Source: Clostridiales bacterium (GTDB taxonomy: Bacteria; Bacillota; Clostridia; Peptostreptococcales; Anaerovoracaceae). From it: 64,000 nucleotides of DNA. The stretch lies in the NCBI GenBank assembly GCA_015243575.1, contig CP042469.1:186001-250000 (forward strand), read 5' to 3'. The notes below the pieces were generated by a model, which worked only from the letters and a program-made list of their open reading frames with translations, did not search any database and was not told the DNA's origin. Shown here in pieces: positions 8,696 to 17,216 of the stretch. The position numbers and the translations under genes were made by a program. Positions within the stretch are counted from its first letter, which is position 1. Every line of letters begins with the position of its first letter.

Positions 8696-9582
8696 TGGAT
8701 TATGAGAAACAATCCCAAAGGCTCGCTGAAATCGCTGCAAAGCTCCTTGAAGAGGAAACGGTAGAAGCAGTTCTGGGCCTGAGAGATAATCCAGAAGCCG
8801 GATGGCCGACACCTTACTGTGCAAGAAACCCCCAGGATGCAAAGCGGCTTGTGTGGAATGATGCCTGTTATACCAATCTTGCCTTTTACCTGACCGAAAT
8901 GAGGGAAAAGACTGCCATTGCCGCCAAGCCCTGCGATGTGCGGTCCATCATCAACCTGATTTCTGAAAATCAACTGGATCGTGACAATTTTATCATCATA
9001 GGAATTGAATGTGAGGGTATGCGTAAGGACGGAAAACTGGCGCCTGGCTGCGATGCCTGTCCCTCCTCCACACCAAGCTTCTGGGATATTGCCATTGGGG
9101 CAGACGGCGCGGATACGTGGTGTGATCTCCCTATGGCGCAAACAGGAGAGAATGTGACCCAATGGGCGAAGACATCGACAGTAGAAGAACGGTTTGAACG
9201 GTTTCTGAAAGAAATCGATAAATGTATCCTTTGCTATGCCTGCAGACAGGCCTGTCAAGGCTGTTATTGCGTTTCCTGCTTTATGGACAGAAAAGCAACC
9301 CCCTGGGAGCAGATTGATGCCGATACCGGCTCAAAGATTGCATTCCATCTGAACCGTGCCATGCATCTTGCAGGCAGATGCACTGACTGTGGCGCCTGTG
9401 AAAAAGTCTGTTCCGCCGGTGTAAATCTCAAGTATATCTACAAGGGGCTCAGTGAGTTTGTTGAAGAGACCTACGGATTTAAAGCAGGAGTCGACCCGGA
9501 AGCCACACCGGTCATGAACCGGTACGAGGCAGATGATCCCCAGGTGGCTTTTTTAGGAGGTGACTGCATTGTCGGCATATGA
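8692..9582 (+). CDS. FlxB/C-type ferredoxin subunit with FrhB-like N-terminal domain
   Basis: 296 residues. The N-terminal half resembles the F420-hydrogenase beta/lactate-utilisation-type fold (AIAAKPCDVRSIINLI is the typical KPCD motif). The C-terminal half has Cys-rich motifs CILCYACRQACQGCYC and CTDCGACEKVCSAG for 4Fe-4S clusters. In Flx (flavin oxidoreductase)-Hdr operons, FlxB and FlxC are ferredoxin-like subunits that carry electrons from the NADH-oxidising FlxA to FlxD/HdrA. The start ATG at 8692 overlaps the flxD stop; an ATG directly after it (8695) is also possible. The 3' end overlaps the next gene by 14 nt. FlxB versus FlxC cannot be told apart here. Confidence 0.7.
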   Translation: MMDYEKQSQRLAEIAAKLLEEETVEAVLGLRDNPEAGWPTPYCARNPQDAKRLVWNDACYTNLAFYLTEMREKTAIAAKPCDVRSIINLISENQLDRDNFIIIGIECEGMRKDGKLAPGCDACPSSTPSFWDIAIGADGADTWCDLPMAQTGENVTQWAKTSTVEERFERFLKEIDKCILCYACRQACQGCYCVSCFMDRKATPWEQIDADTGSKIAFHLNRAMHLAGRCTDCGACEKVCSAGVNLKYIYKGLSEFVEETYGFKAGVDPEATPVMNRYEADDPQVAFLGGDCIVGI

Positions 9583-10699
9583 AATGCGCGCTAACTTCGG
9601 TTCTTCGCATATCTTGACCGGGAATCAGCTGAGAGCCGCTTTGGATGACCTTCTGCAGAAGTTTACCGTGGTTGCTCCGGTCATGGCGGATAACAAGCTT
9701 GTATACGATGAAGTAAAAGCAGTGGGTGACATCGTTCTTGACGATGGCCTTCCCTATAAATCTCCCAAAGAGATAGTGTTTCCGAGAGTGGAAGCTGTGA
9801 TGCGCTTTCTGGAGAACAGGGTGGAAGAGGCGCAGGTGATCAAGCCGGTGCTGCTGGTGGGAGCAAAGCCCTGTGATCTCGCTGCGATGAAGGTACTTGA
9901 CGAGGTGTTTACCGGAGAGCAGGGTCGGTATAAGGATAGTTTTTACAGCAACAGAAGAGATTTTCTCACAATCATTGGAATGAACTGCCGGGAAAAGAAA
10001 GCAGGGTGCTTCTGTGAGGAAAGAGGGATCAATCCAGCTTTTTCTCTGGACTGTGACGGTTTTCTTACGCTGCAGGACGATGGAGCTGTCTATGAACCTC
10101 TGACAGAAAAAGGGACCGATTTGTTTTCAGGGACCGATCTGTTTTCAGGAACCGATGAGGCTTCGATAAATTCTGCTTCCCATGGGGATGAACCTGTGCA
10201 GGATGGGGCGAAGCCGGATCGACATAGCGTGGAGTCTGAAGGACCTGGGATGGGGCCTGTGCCGGATGGAGTAAAGCTGGAAAAGATGTTGGTTCTCGAA
10301 GCGATAGAAGGAGAGGTCTTCAACTCCATGCCATGGGAGAAATATGCCGAAGGCTGTATCGGCTGCGGTACCTGTACCTTTATTTGTCCCACCTGCCACT
10401 GCTTTAACCTTCGTGATTCAGAGAAAAATGGAATCGTTACCCGCACGAGAGTTTGGGACAGCTGCATGTATCCCAAATTTACACTCCATGCCGGAGGGCA
10501 TAATCCAAGAACCAAAAAATATGAGCGGTTTCGTCAGCGGGTACTCCATAAATATCTGTATATCCCTGAAAACTACGGCTGCACTGCCTGCACCGGTTGC
10601 GGGCGCTGCATCCGCTCCTGCCCTGGCGGGCTCAATATCAGAAACACCGTTGCGGACATCAGGAGCCAGTTAGAGACAAAAAGGGAGGTGCATGTATGA
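9569..10699 (+). CDS. AsrA/HydB-like 4Fe-4S subunit (FlxB/C type)
   Basis: 376 residues, related to anaerobic sulfite reductase subunit A and sulfhydrogenase beta, proteins that relay electrons from a flavin subunit. Motifs: VGAKPCDLAAMKVLDE (~100), CIGCGTCTFICPTCHCF and CTACTGCGRCIRSCPGG. I chose the TTG at 9569 because AGGAGG at 9555-9560 precedes it by 8 nt; a GTG at 9560 would overlap the ribosome site. Between the halves is a hydrophilic insert (about 185-235) built from tandem repeats (10112-10156, and a 63-nt-period pair at 10193-10277), absent from typical AsrA. The stop overlaps the next gene by 4 nt. Confidence 0.75.
   Translation: MSAYEMRANFGSSHILTGNQLRAALDDLLQKFTVVAPVMADNKLVYDEVKAVGDIVLDDGLPYKSPKEIVFPRVEAVMRFLENRVEEAQVIKPVLLVGAKPCDLAAMKVLDEVFTGEQGRYKDSFYSNRRDFLTIIGMNCREKKAGCFCEERGINPAFSLDCDGFLTLQDDGAVYEPLTEKGTDLFSGTDLFSGTDEASINSASHGDEPVQDGAKPDRHSVESEGPGMGPVPDGVKLEKMLVLEAIEGEVFNSMPWEKYAEGCIGCGTCTFICPTCHCFNLRDSEKNGIVTRTRVWDSCMYPKFTLHAGGHNPRTKKYERFRQRVLHKYLYIPENYGCTACTGCGRCIRSCPGGLNIRNTVADIRSQLETKREVHV
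10112..10156 (+). repeat. 18-bp in-frame tandem repeat, about 2.5 copies
   Basis: Units start at 10112, 10130 and 10148. GGGACCGAT is followed by YTGTTTTCA in the first two units, and the third stops after GGAACCGAT. It encodes GTDLFS-GTDLFS-GTD in the linker of the AsrA-like protein. A second, looser pair follows at 10193-10214 and 10256-10277 (PVQDGAK and PVPDGVK). Confidence 0.9.
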
Positions 10700-11559
10700 G
10701 CGTACAACATCAGGATGGCATCAGGAGCGTACAAAATCCATATCTTCCGTCCCGTGCAGTGATTCTGGAAGTGATTCAGGAGACAAAATCAGAAACGCAG
10801 GATGTAAAGACCTTTCGGCTGAAGCTTGATGAACCTTTTGATTACAGACCCGGTCAGTTTGTTGAGTTCAGCGTGGCAGGGATTGGAGAGTGTACCTTTG
10901 GGTTTGCCTCAAGCCCTCTGATCAAGGACCATATGGAGCTGACCGTCAAGCGAACGGGATATGTCACTGAAAACATCCATATGCTCAGTGAGGGCAGCAC
11001 CGTTTGGATCAGAGGGCCCTTCGGTAATTCTTTTCCCCTTGAAAAGCTGGAGGGCAGTGATCTGTTTTATGTGACAGGAGGCCTTGGCCTCGCTCCGCTG
11101 AGACCGATGATTGATTATGTCTTTGACCCTGCTTATCGGGATCGGTATGGCAACATCAAAATGCTTATGGCGGCCAGGACATCCGGGGACTTTATCTTTT
11201 CCTATGATTTTGAAAAATGGGCTAAGATGCCGGATACGGAATTTTATCAAACAATCGACAGTCCTGCGGAAGGCTGGGATCAGTTTGTGGGCTTTCCCCA
11301 TACTCTGATCGAAAAGATCCCCTTTGATCTGGAAAAGACGACGGCGGTTCTCTGCGGTCCTCCGCCTATGATCAAGGCACTTTCCAATGCTTTTGTTCAA
11401 TATGGATTGCCGCCGGAGCGCATTTATACCACCCTGGAAATGCGGATGACCTGCGGTGTAGGCAAGTGCGGAAAATGTAACATCGGACACCGGTATGTCT
11501 GTATCGATGGACCCGTATTTTCCATGGCAGAGCTTGGTGAGATGCCCAGCGAATACTAA
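10696..11559 (+). CDS. FlxA-like FAD/NAD(P)H-binding oxidoreductase
   Basis: 287 residues. Ferredoxin-reductase-type fold as in PyrK/DHODH electron-transfer subunits, AsrB and FlxA. The FAD domain comes first (RPGQFVEFSV), then the NAD-binding motif GGLGLAPLRPM (~135), then a C-terminal 2Fe-2S motif CGVGKCGKC with a later Cys. It is predicted to oxidise NADH or NADPH and pass electrons through the Flx ferredoxins to HdrA. The ATG at 10696 follows GGGAGGTG and overlaps the upstream stop. It is the last gene of the operon, with a terminator directly after. Nucleotide specificity cannot be read from sequence alone. Confidence 0.82.
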   Translation: MSVQHQDGIRSVQNPYLPSRAVILEVIQETKSETQDVKTFRLKLDEPFDYRPGQFVEFSVAGIGECTFGFASSPLIKDHMELTVKRTGYVTENIHMLSEGSTVWIRGPFGNSFPLEKLEGSDLFYVTGGLGLAPLRPMIDYVFDPAYRDRYGNIKMLMAARTSGDFIFSYDFEKWAKMPDTEFYQTIDSPAEGWDQFVGFPHTLIEKIPFDLEKTTAVLCGPPPMIKALSNAFVQYGLPPERIYTTLEMRMTCGVGKCGKCNIGHRYVCIDGPVFSMAELGEMPSEY

Positions 11560-11566
11560 GGAATAG

Positions 11567-11600
11567 AGACTCTATCCTTGATGGATAGAGTCTTATCTTT
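11567..11600 (+). terminator. Rho-independent terminator of the Flx-Hdr-Met operon
   Basis: Perfect 10-bp stem GACTCTATCC / GGATAGAGTC (11568-11577 and 11583-11592) with a 5-nt loop, then TTATCTTTT. It begins 8 nt after the flxA-like stop. Confidence 0.85.
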
Positions 11601-11668
11601 TATTGCTGATAGGCGATACTTTGTATTCTAGGTTCTAAATTTTGAGGCTAATAGAAAAATATTGACCA

Positions 11669-11715
11669 TTGACATTCCAGATAGATTGCGTTAGTCTATT
11701 AATAGACTGACAGTC
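11669..11715 (+). promoter_or_regulatory. Promoter and palindromic operator of the tetR-exporter operon
   Basis: TTGACA at 11669-11674 is followed, 17 nt on, by a weak -10 (TAGTCT, 11692-11697). This is overlapped by a perfect 16-bp palindrome AGTCTATTAATAGACT (11693-11708) and a second one GACTG-A-CAGTC (11705-11715), then GGTCGGT. Palindromes over the -10 box fit autorepression by the TetR protein encoded at 11790. Not experimentally known. Confidence 0.6.
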
Positions 11716-11789
11716 GGTCGGTAACTACGAATGAATCGGAATAAACACCCTGTTGGATGGGAACTTTTATATGATGTAAGGGGAATCAA

Positions 11790-12485
11790 ATGAGAATTGT
11801 AAAGGAAGCGGAAGAACGAAAAAATGAAATTCTGGATGCAGCGGATGCGCTTTTTTCCGGAAAAGGATTTGACGGAACCAGCACCGGAGATATTCTGGAG
11901 AAGGTGGGAATTGCCAGAGGCACCCTATATTATCACTTCAAATCCAAAGAGGATATTATGGATGCGCTGATTGAACGCTACAATTTCCGGCTCATGGCAG
12001 CAGCGAGGGAGATTGCAGCAGACAAAAGTCTGCCGGTAGCCAGTCGAATTTTAGGCGTAGTAAGCGCATTGAATGTCAGTGGGGGAAGCGGAAGAGAAAT
12101 TATGGAACACATTCATAAGCCGCAGAATGCTCTCATGCACCAAAAAATACAGAAGATGATTTTTACAGAGGTCGTACCCATACTGTCCGGCATCATCCGG
12201 GAGGGGATTGAGCAGGGAATTTTTGATACGCCCTACCCAGAAGCCTGCATGGAAATGATTGTCGTCTATGCCAATACCGTTTTTGATGCAGACATGGTCA
12301 GCATGACAGCGGAAGAATTACACGGACGGATCAAAGCATTTTCTTTCAACCTGGAGCGGCTTCTTGGAGCGGAGACAGGAAGTCTTTCCTATATCGAACA
12401 GACCATCGGCGGAGGATTGGAGGAAGAAGAATCCGCCGGAAGAGATTGCAGGGGAAATGAGAAGCAGAACGGCGGCTCCAAATGA
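11790..12485 (+). CDS. TetR-family transcriptional regulator
   Basis: 231 residues. The N-terminal TetR helix-turn-helix is clear (TGDILEKVGIARGTLYYHF, about residues 27-45). The C-terminal ligand domain is of the type found beside exporters. The ATG at 11790 follows AAGGGGA. The stop overlaps the MFS exporter ATG (ATGA at 12482), so regulator and exporter are translationally coupled. It probably represses its own operon through the palindromes at 11693-11715 and is released by an unknown compound. Confidence 0.88.
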   Translation: MRIVKEAEERKNEILDAADALFSGKGFDGTSTGDILEKVGIARGTLYYHFKSKEDIMDALIERYNFRLMAAAREIAADKSLPVASRILGVVSALNVSGGSGREIMEHIHKPQNALMHQKIQKMIFTEVVPILSGIIREGIEQGIFDTPYPEACMEMIVVYANTVFDADMVSMTAEELHGRIKAFSFNLERLLGAETGSLSYIEQTIGGGLEEEESAGRDCRGNEKQNGGSK

Positions 12486-13906
12486 ATCAAGAAACTGGAA
12501 AGAATCTTCAGAAAAAACTGAGTTCTCGTAGTAAGCAAATGCTTGCTAAGAAGCGGAATCCTTTTTCTAAATTTCTTGTTCTATGGACTGGTGAACTGAT
12601 TTCTCTCATCGGAAGCGGCCTTACCTCCTTTGGTCTTGGTGTTTATGTGTATCAGGTGACAGGAAAGGTCTCCGGACTGGCGCTAGTATCTTTGCTCGCC
12701 TTCCTTCCTGCTCTGCTGCTGAGTCCGATGGCGGGAGTTCTTGCGGACCGATATGACCGCAGGCTCCTGATGCTTCTTGGCGACAGTCTCTCTGCGCTGG
12801 GAATCCTGTTTATTCTGATCTGCATGCTCCTTGGGGATGCGCAGCTCTGGCAGATCTGCATTGGTGTTACCATCAGCTCAGTGTTTTCATCACTTTTGGA
12901 GCCTGCCTACAGAGCATCGATTACGGATTTACTTTCTCAGGAGGATTATACCAAGGCAAGCGGGCTTGTGCAGGCCGCAGGATCTTCAAAGTATTTGATC
13001 TCTCCTATTCTGGCAGGATATCTGCTCAGAGTGTTCGATATTAAGCTGCTTTTGATCATCGATATTTGTACCTTCTTTGTGACTGCCAGTTCGATCCTGT
13101 TTGTGAGGCGAAGTCTTGCATCACAAAGGGATCAAGGATCAGCATCCTCAAAAGGAGAGCGGGGACCAGAATCCTCAAACTCGGAGCGAGTATCGGCGTC
13201 CTCAAATGGGGAATGGTCGCCGGTGTCCGGTTCCATGAGGGATGATTTTCGGGAGGGCTGGCATGCCGTAGCAGGCAACCGGGGGGTTTTAGTTCTTGTT
13301 CTAATGGGGTCGGTGATTACATTTTTTCTCGGTTTCATACAGACCCTTTCCACACCGATGATTCTTGCTTTCACAGACAGCTCGGCCTTAGGAACAACCT
13401 TAACCCTTTCGGCTTTTGGAATGCTGATTACCAGCGTCTTTGTGGGAATCATTCCCATGAAGCACAATTTTGTGAATAAGCTGTGTTTATCATTGTTCGG
13501 AGCAGGAATCTTTATGGCAGTCTTCGGGCTGAGAGAAAACATCGTTCTTATTTGCGCTGCCGGGTTTTTGTTTTTTTCCATGCTGCCCTTTGCCAATACC
13601 AGTCTTGACTATCTGATACGGACCAATATCGGCAATGAGCTGCAGGGAAGGGCTTGGGGACTCATCGGCGTGATCTCTCAGCTGGGCTATGTGGCAGCTT
13701 ATGCAGTCTCGGGCATTCTGGCAGATCACGTTTTCACACCTTTGCTGGTCAAGGGGGGCGCTCTGTCCGGCAGCGTTGGGTTGATTTTAGGGATTGGAAC
13801 CAGCAGGGGAACCGGTCTTCTTATCCTGATAGCGGGGCTTTTATTGAGCATTTCTGCCATCATACTGCTCCGCATAAAATCCATCAGAGCCTTAGAGACG
13901 CACTGA
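12482..13906 (+). CDS. MFS drug-efflux-type transporter
   Basis: 474 residues, 12 predicted membrane helices, major facilitator superfamily of the DHA3/macrolide-efflux type. The motif-A-like loop GVLADRYDRR lies between helices 2 and 3. The central cytoplasmic loop (about residues 215-250) is expanded by a 27-nt tandem repeat (see 13142-13234), giving a Ser/Glu-rich stretch unusual for the family. It is predicted to export a hydrophobic compound by proton antiport. It overlaps tetR by 4 nt. The substrate is unknown. Confidence 0.85.
   Translation: MNQETGKNLQKKLSSRSKQMLAKKRNPFSKFLVLWTGELISLIGSGLTSFGLGVYVYQVTGKVSGLALVSLLAFLPALLLSPMAGVLADRYDRRLLMLLGDSLSALGILFILICMLLGDAQLWQICIGVTISSVFSSLLEPAYRASITDLLSQEDYTKASGLVQAAGSSKYLISPILAGYLLRVFDIKLLLIIDICTFFVTASSILFVRRSLASQRDQGSASSKGERGPESSNSERVSASSNGEWSPVSGSMRDDFREGWHAVAGNRGVLVLVLMGSVITFFLGFIQTLSTPMILAFTDSSALGTTLTLSAFGMLITSVFVGIIPMKHNFVNKLCLSLFGAGIFMAVFGLRENIVLICAAGFLFFSMLPFANTSLDYLIRTNIGNELQGRAWGLIGVISQLGYVAAYAVSGILADHVFTPLLVKGGALSGSVGLILGIGTSRGTGLLILIAGLLLSISAIILLRIKSIRALETH
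13142..13234 (+). repeat. 27-bp in-frame tandem repeat, about 3.4 copies
   Basis: Units begin at 13142, 13169, 13196 and 13223 (partial). Each starts GMRTCCTCAAA-like and encodes ASSKGERGP, ESSNSERVS, ASSNGEWSP, VSGS. The units are degenerate but keep the 9-codon register within the central loop of the MFS protein. Confidence 0.9.
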
Positions 13907-14004
13907 TGCATTCCATGCGCACATCAGATCGGTTCATGCGCTTAAAATTCATCCGGTGTTTCTGTCCAGTTACTCAGAAAACACTGTACGAAAGGGAGAA
14001 TTCT

Positions 14005-16335
14005 ATGTATTACAGAATGATTCGAAATGATATGGCAAGGAGCAAAGTGGTTACGTTGACAACCATGCTTTTCATCACCGCAGCGGCCATGCTGGTTTCT
14101 CTTGCGGCAATCCTGATCATTCATTTGACAGGGGCCATAGACACCCTGATGACACAAGCTAAGACGACCGATTTTTTACAGATGCATTCTGGAACATTGA
14201 ATGAGGAACGGCTGGAGGCCTTTGCCGAAGAAAATACAGCGGTGGAGGCATATCAGCTGGCGGAATTTCTGAATGTTGATAACAGCCAGATTCTTTTTAA
14301 CGGAAGACCATTACAGGGAAATGTGCAGGATAACGGGCTTACAGTCCAAAATGAAACCTTTGATTATCTGCTGGATCTCGATGGAAAGCGAATCGATCCT
14401 CTTGACGGGGAGGTTTATGTCCCCATCAGCTACAGGAAAGAGAGTATAGAAGCCGGTGATACGGCATTGATTTGTGGGAAGGAGTTTGTTGTAGCAGGAT
14501 TTCTGAGGGATTCTCAGATGAATTCTTTGCTGGCCTCTTCCAAGCGGTTTCTCATAAGCCCAAATGACTATGAAGAGCTAAAGCCCTTCGGAACCATTGA
14601 ATATTTAATTGAATTCCGATTGAAAAACAAAGAAGCACTTTCTTACTTTGAAGCTGCATATGCACAAGCGGGGCTGGAAGCAAACGGGCCGACGCTGACC
14701 TACCCGTTGTTTGTAACCTTGAACGCTGTTTCTGATGGGTTAATGATTGCAGTCATCCTGTTGATCAGCGTGCTGACGGTGGCCATTGCATTTTTATGCA
14801 TCAGACTAACGCTTCTTGCAAAAATAGAAGATGATTACCGGGAAATCGGTGTGATGAAAGCCATCGGTCTCCGGCTCTCGGATATGAAAAAAATATATTT
14901 ATTGAACTATGCCGCAATGGCAGCAATGGGCTCCGGACTAGGCTGCGTTCTGTCCCTTGTGTTTCAGGATCATCTCATTGAAAACATCCGGCAAACCTTG
15001 GGGGAAAGCCAATACGGGTATGCGGCTCCGATGCTGGGTGCAGTGGGAGTTTTGCTGGTTTTCCTTGCCGTAACGGCATATGTCAACGGAGTGTTGAACC
15101 GCTTTCGGAAGATTTCGCCGTCAGAGGCAATACGTTTTGGAAACCCACAGGCAAAGGTGAAGGGGTTAAAGGGATTTCGCCTCAGCAGAAACAGGCGGGG
15201 CAATATCAACGTGCTTTTGGGCGTTAAGGATGTTCTTTCAAGAATGGGTCTTTATACGACAATGCTAGCCATCTTCATTTTAGCTGTATTCATCATGCTG
15301 GTGCCCCGAAACTTGTACCATACCATCGCCTCACCAGCGTTCACTTCCTATATGGGAATCGGTCAGTGTTCCATCCGAATGGATCTGCAGAAGTCCGGCT
15401 ATGGAAGTGAAGGCGGGCTTGGAGAGCAGGCAGAAGCCATAGCAAAAACCATGGAAAGCGATGATGAGATTGACAGATACGTTGTTCTCACAACCAAGGT
15501 CTTTGAGATGGTAACGGATACCGGCAATAAAGAACGGCTGAAAATCGAGTTGGGAGATCATTCTGTTTTTCCCGTGAACTATGCGCAGGGAGAAGGGCCT
15601 AAAAAGGATAATGAGCTGGCCCTTTCCGTTCTGAATGCAGATGAGCTGGGTAAGCGCACGGGCGACTCCCTCACTGTGATCATTGATGGGAAAGAAAAGC
15701 ACTTTACCGTATGCGGGATTTATTCCGACATCACAAACGGCGGAAAAACAGCAAAGGCAGTGTTCAGTGATTCCTCAGCAGAGGAAATTTGGTGTGTGAT
15801 CTGCGCATCCCTTAAAGACGAGCGAAATGCAGTTCGTAAAGTTTCAGAGTACAGAGCTTTATTTACCGATGTTAAGGTAACCGGCGTGGATGAATTTGTT
15901 TCCGAAACCTTTGGTGCGACCATAGCTGCCGTGGAAAAGGCATCTGTCGTAGCAGTCGGTGTGGCGATTCTGGTTACAGGGCTGGTGACCCTTTTATTTA
16001 TGCAAATGCTTGTGGCAAAGGATCGGTATTCCATTGCAGTGATGAAGGCAACGGGATTTCACAATTCGGATATCCGTCATCAGTATCTGACAAGGGCGGT
16101 TTTGGTACTGGCGGCAGGAGTTCTGCTGGGGATTTTCCTGGCAAATACACTGGGAGAAACGTTGGCGGGATCAGTGATCTCTTCTTTTGGTGCAGCATCC
16201 TTTCGATTTATTGTTGATCCCATCTTTTCGTATTTGTTCTGCCCGCTTGTTCTATTTGGGACGGTGGTTTTGGCAGCATCAGCAGGTACCGCCAGGGCAG
16301 GGAGCATCAGAATATCGGATCATATCAAGGAGTAA
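14005..16335 (+). CDS. ABC transporter permease (FtsX/MacB type)
   Basis: 776 residues from the ATG at 14005 (AAAGGGAGAA upstream). An in-frame extension back to 13654 would overlap the MFS gene and is rejected. It has an N-terminal membrane helix, a large extracellular region, then two FtsX-type three-helix bundles (about 365-480 and 655-770), the layout of two-module FtsX permeases. It pairs with the ATPase gene 5 nt downstream. Such pairs export peptides, haem or lipids or sense antibiotics. The substrate is unknown. The position after the TetR-MFS pair suggests a joint efflux operon. Confidence 0.85.
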   Translation: MYYRMIRNDMARSKVVTLTTMLFITAAAMLVSLAAILIIHLTGAIDTLMTQAKTTDFLQMHSGTLNEERLEAFAEENTAVEAYQLAEFLNVDNSQILFNGRPLQGNVQDNGLTVQNETFDYLLDLDGKRIDPLDGEVYVPISYRKESIEAGDTALICGKEFVVAGFLRDSQMNSLLASSKRFLISPNDYEELKPFGTIEYLIEFRLKNKEALSYFEAAYAQAGLEANGPTLTYPLFVTLNAVSDGLMIAVILLISVLTVAIAFLCIRLTLLAKIEDDYREIGVMKAIGLRLSDMKKIYLLNYAAMAAMGSGLGCVLSLVFQDHLIENIRQTLGESQYGYAAPMLGAVGVLLVFLAVTAYVNGVLNRFRKISPSEAIRFGNPQAKVKGLKGFRLSRNRRGNINVLLGVKDVLSRMGLYTTMLAIFILAVFIMLVPRNLYHTIASPAFTSYMGIGQCSIRMDLQKSGYGSEGGLGEQAEAIAKTMESDDEIDRYVVLTTKVFEMVTDTGNKERLKIELGDHSVFPVNYAQGEGPKKDNELALSVLNADELGKRTGDSLTVIIDGKEKHFTVCGIYSDITNGGKTAKAVFSDSSAEEIWCVICASLKDERNAVRKVSEYRALFTDVKVTGVDEFVSETFGATIAAVEKASVVAVGVAILVTGLVTLLFMQMLVAKDRYSIAVMKATGFHNSDIRHQYLTRAVLVLAAGVLLGIFLANTLGETLAGSVISSFGAASFRFIVDPIFSYLFCPLVLFGTVVLAASAGTARAGSIRISDHIKE

Positions 16336-16340
16336 CATTT

Positions 16341-17114
16341 ATGAAGCAGATTATCATCGGAAAAGATATTATCAAAGCCTATGGCGAGGGACAGGAAAAA
16401 CGAAATGTATTGGACGGCGTATCCATTACAGTGGGAGAAGGAGAGTTCCTTGCAGTGATGGGGCCTTCCGGCTGCGGCAAATCGACGCTGCTGTTTGCAC
16501 TGAGCGGAATGGACGGAATCGATGGCGGCAGTGTAACCTTTGAAGGGCAGGAACTTGCAGGACTCAAAGAAAAGGAGTTTGCAGATTTGCTGAGAAGAAA
16601 GATGGGGTTTGTCTTTCAGCAGCCTGCTATGCTGAAAAATCTCAATTTGCTTGACAATATCATGCTTCCTGCCCTTCGGGACAATAAGAAAAATGCAGCG
16701 GGAATCAGGGAAAAAGCCAGGGCTTTGATGAGAAAAACGGGGATTGAGGAACTTGAAGAAAGGGGAATCACACAGGTGTCAGGAGGTCAGCTTCAGAGGG
16801 CAGGCATCTGCCGGGCATTGATGAATGATCCTGTGGTTATTTTCGGTGACGAACCAACGGGTGCATTAAACTCCAAATCATCACAAGAGATCATGGATCT
16901 TTTTGCACAAATCAACCGGGAGGGAACGGCGGTGTTGCTTGTCACTCACGATGCAAAGGTTGCAGCCCAGACAGAACGAGTACTTTTTATGAGGGATGGA
17001 ATGATTGTCAGGGGAATGAGATTCTCAAAAGAGATCGGGAATGATATAAAGGGGGATAACATAGCGGAACGGACCAGAAAGATCACACAGACCATGGCAG
17101 AGATTGGTGGATGA
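16341..17114 (+). CDS. ABC transporter ATP-binding protein (partner of FtsX permease)
   Basis: 257 residues of the LolD/MacB ATPase type. Walker A GPSGCGKST (~48), Q-loop FQQPAML, signature VSGGQLQRAG (~147), Walker B VVIFGDEPTGAL and switch His in LLVTHDAKVA are all intact. It powers the permease encoded 5 nt upstream. The C-terminal ~30 residues extend past the usual domain. Last gene of the operon starting at 11790. Confidence 0.9.
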   Translation: MKQIIIGKDIIKAYGEGQEKRNVLDGVSITVGEGEFLAVMGPSGCGKSTLLFALSGMDGIDGGSVTFEGQELAGLKEKEFADLLRRKMGFVFQQPAMLKNLNLLDNIMLPALRDNKKNAAGIREKARALMRKTGIEELEERGITQVSGGQLQRAGICRALMNDPVVIFGDEPTGALNSKSSQEIMDLFAQINREGTAVLLVTHDAKVAAQTERVLFMRDGMIVRGMRFSKEIGNDIKGDNIAERTRKITQTMAEIGG

Positions 17115-17173
17115 TGGCAGACGCAGGGGGATAGCTGGCTGACTCAGAGGATGTCTGTCAGCTCTGCAGATTG

Positions 17174-17216
17174 ATACCAGCCTTAAACGATAGAAGAAGG
17201 CTGGGACAGCTGGTAT
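17174..17216 (+). terminator. Overlapping inverted repeats after the ABC operon
   Basis: Two nested hairpins compete: CCAGCCTT/AAGGCTGG (17177-17184 and 17197-17204) and ATACCAGC/GCTGGTAT (17174-17181 and 17209-17216). There is no clear U-tract. They lie between two converging genes and may end transcription from both sides. Confidence 0.45.

Noticed and set aside
10090-10515. 141-codon minus-strand open frame opposite the AsrA-like gene
   Set aside because: It covers the repeat arrays and is a frame artefact of the repetitive linker.
13654-14004. Upstream in-frame extension of the FtsX-type permease
   Set aside because: It lies within the MFS gene in another frame and has no ribosome site. 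The ATG at 14005 has AAAGGGAGAA.
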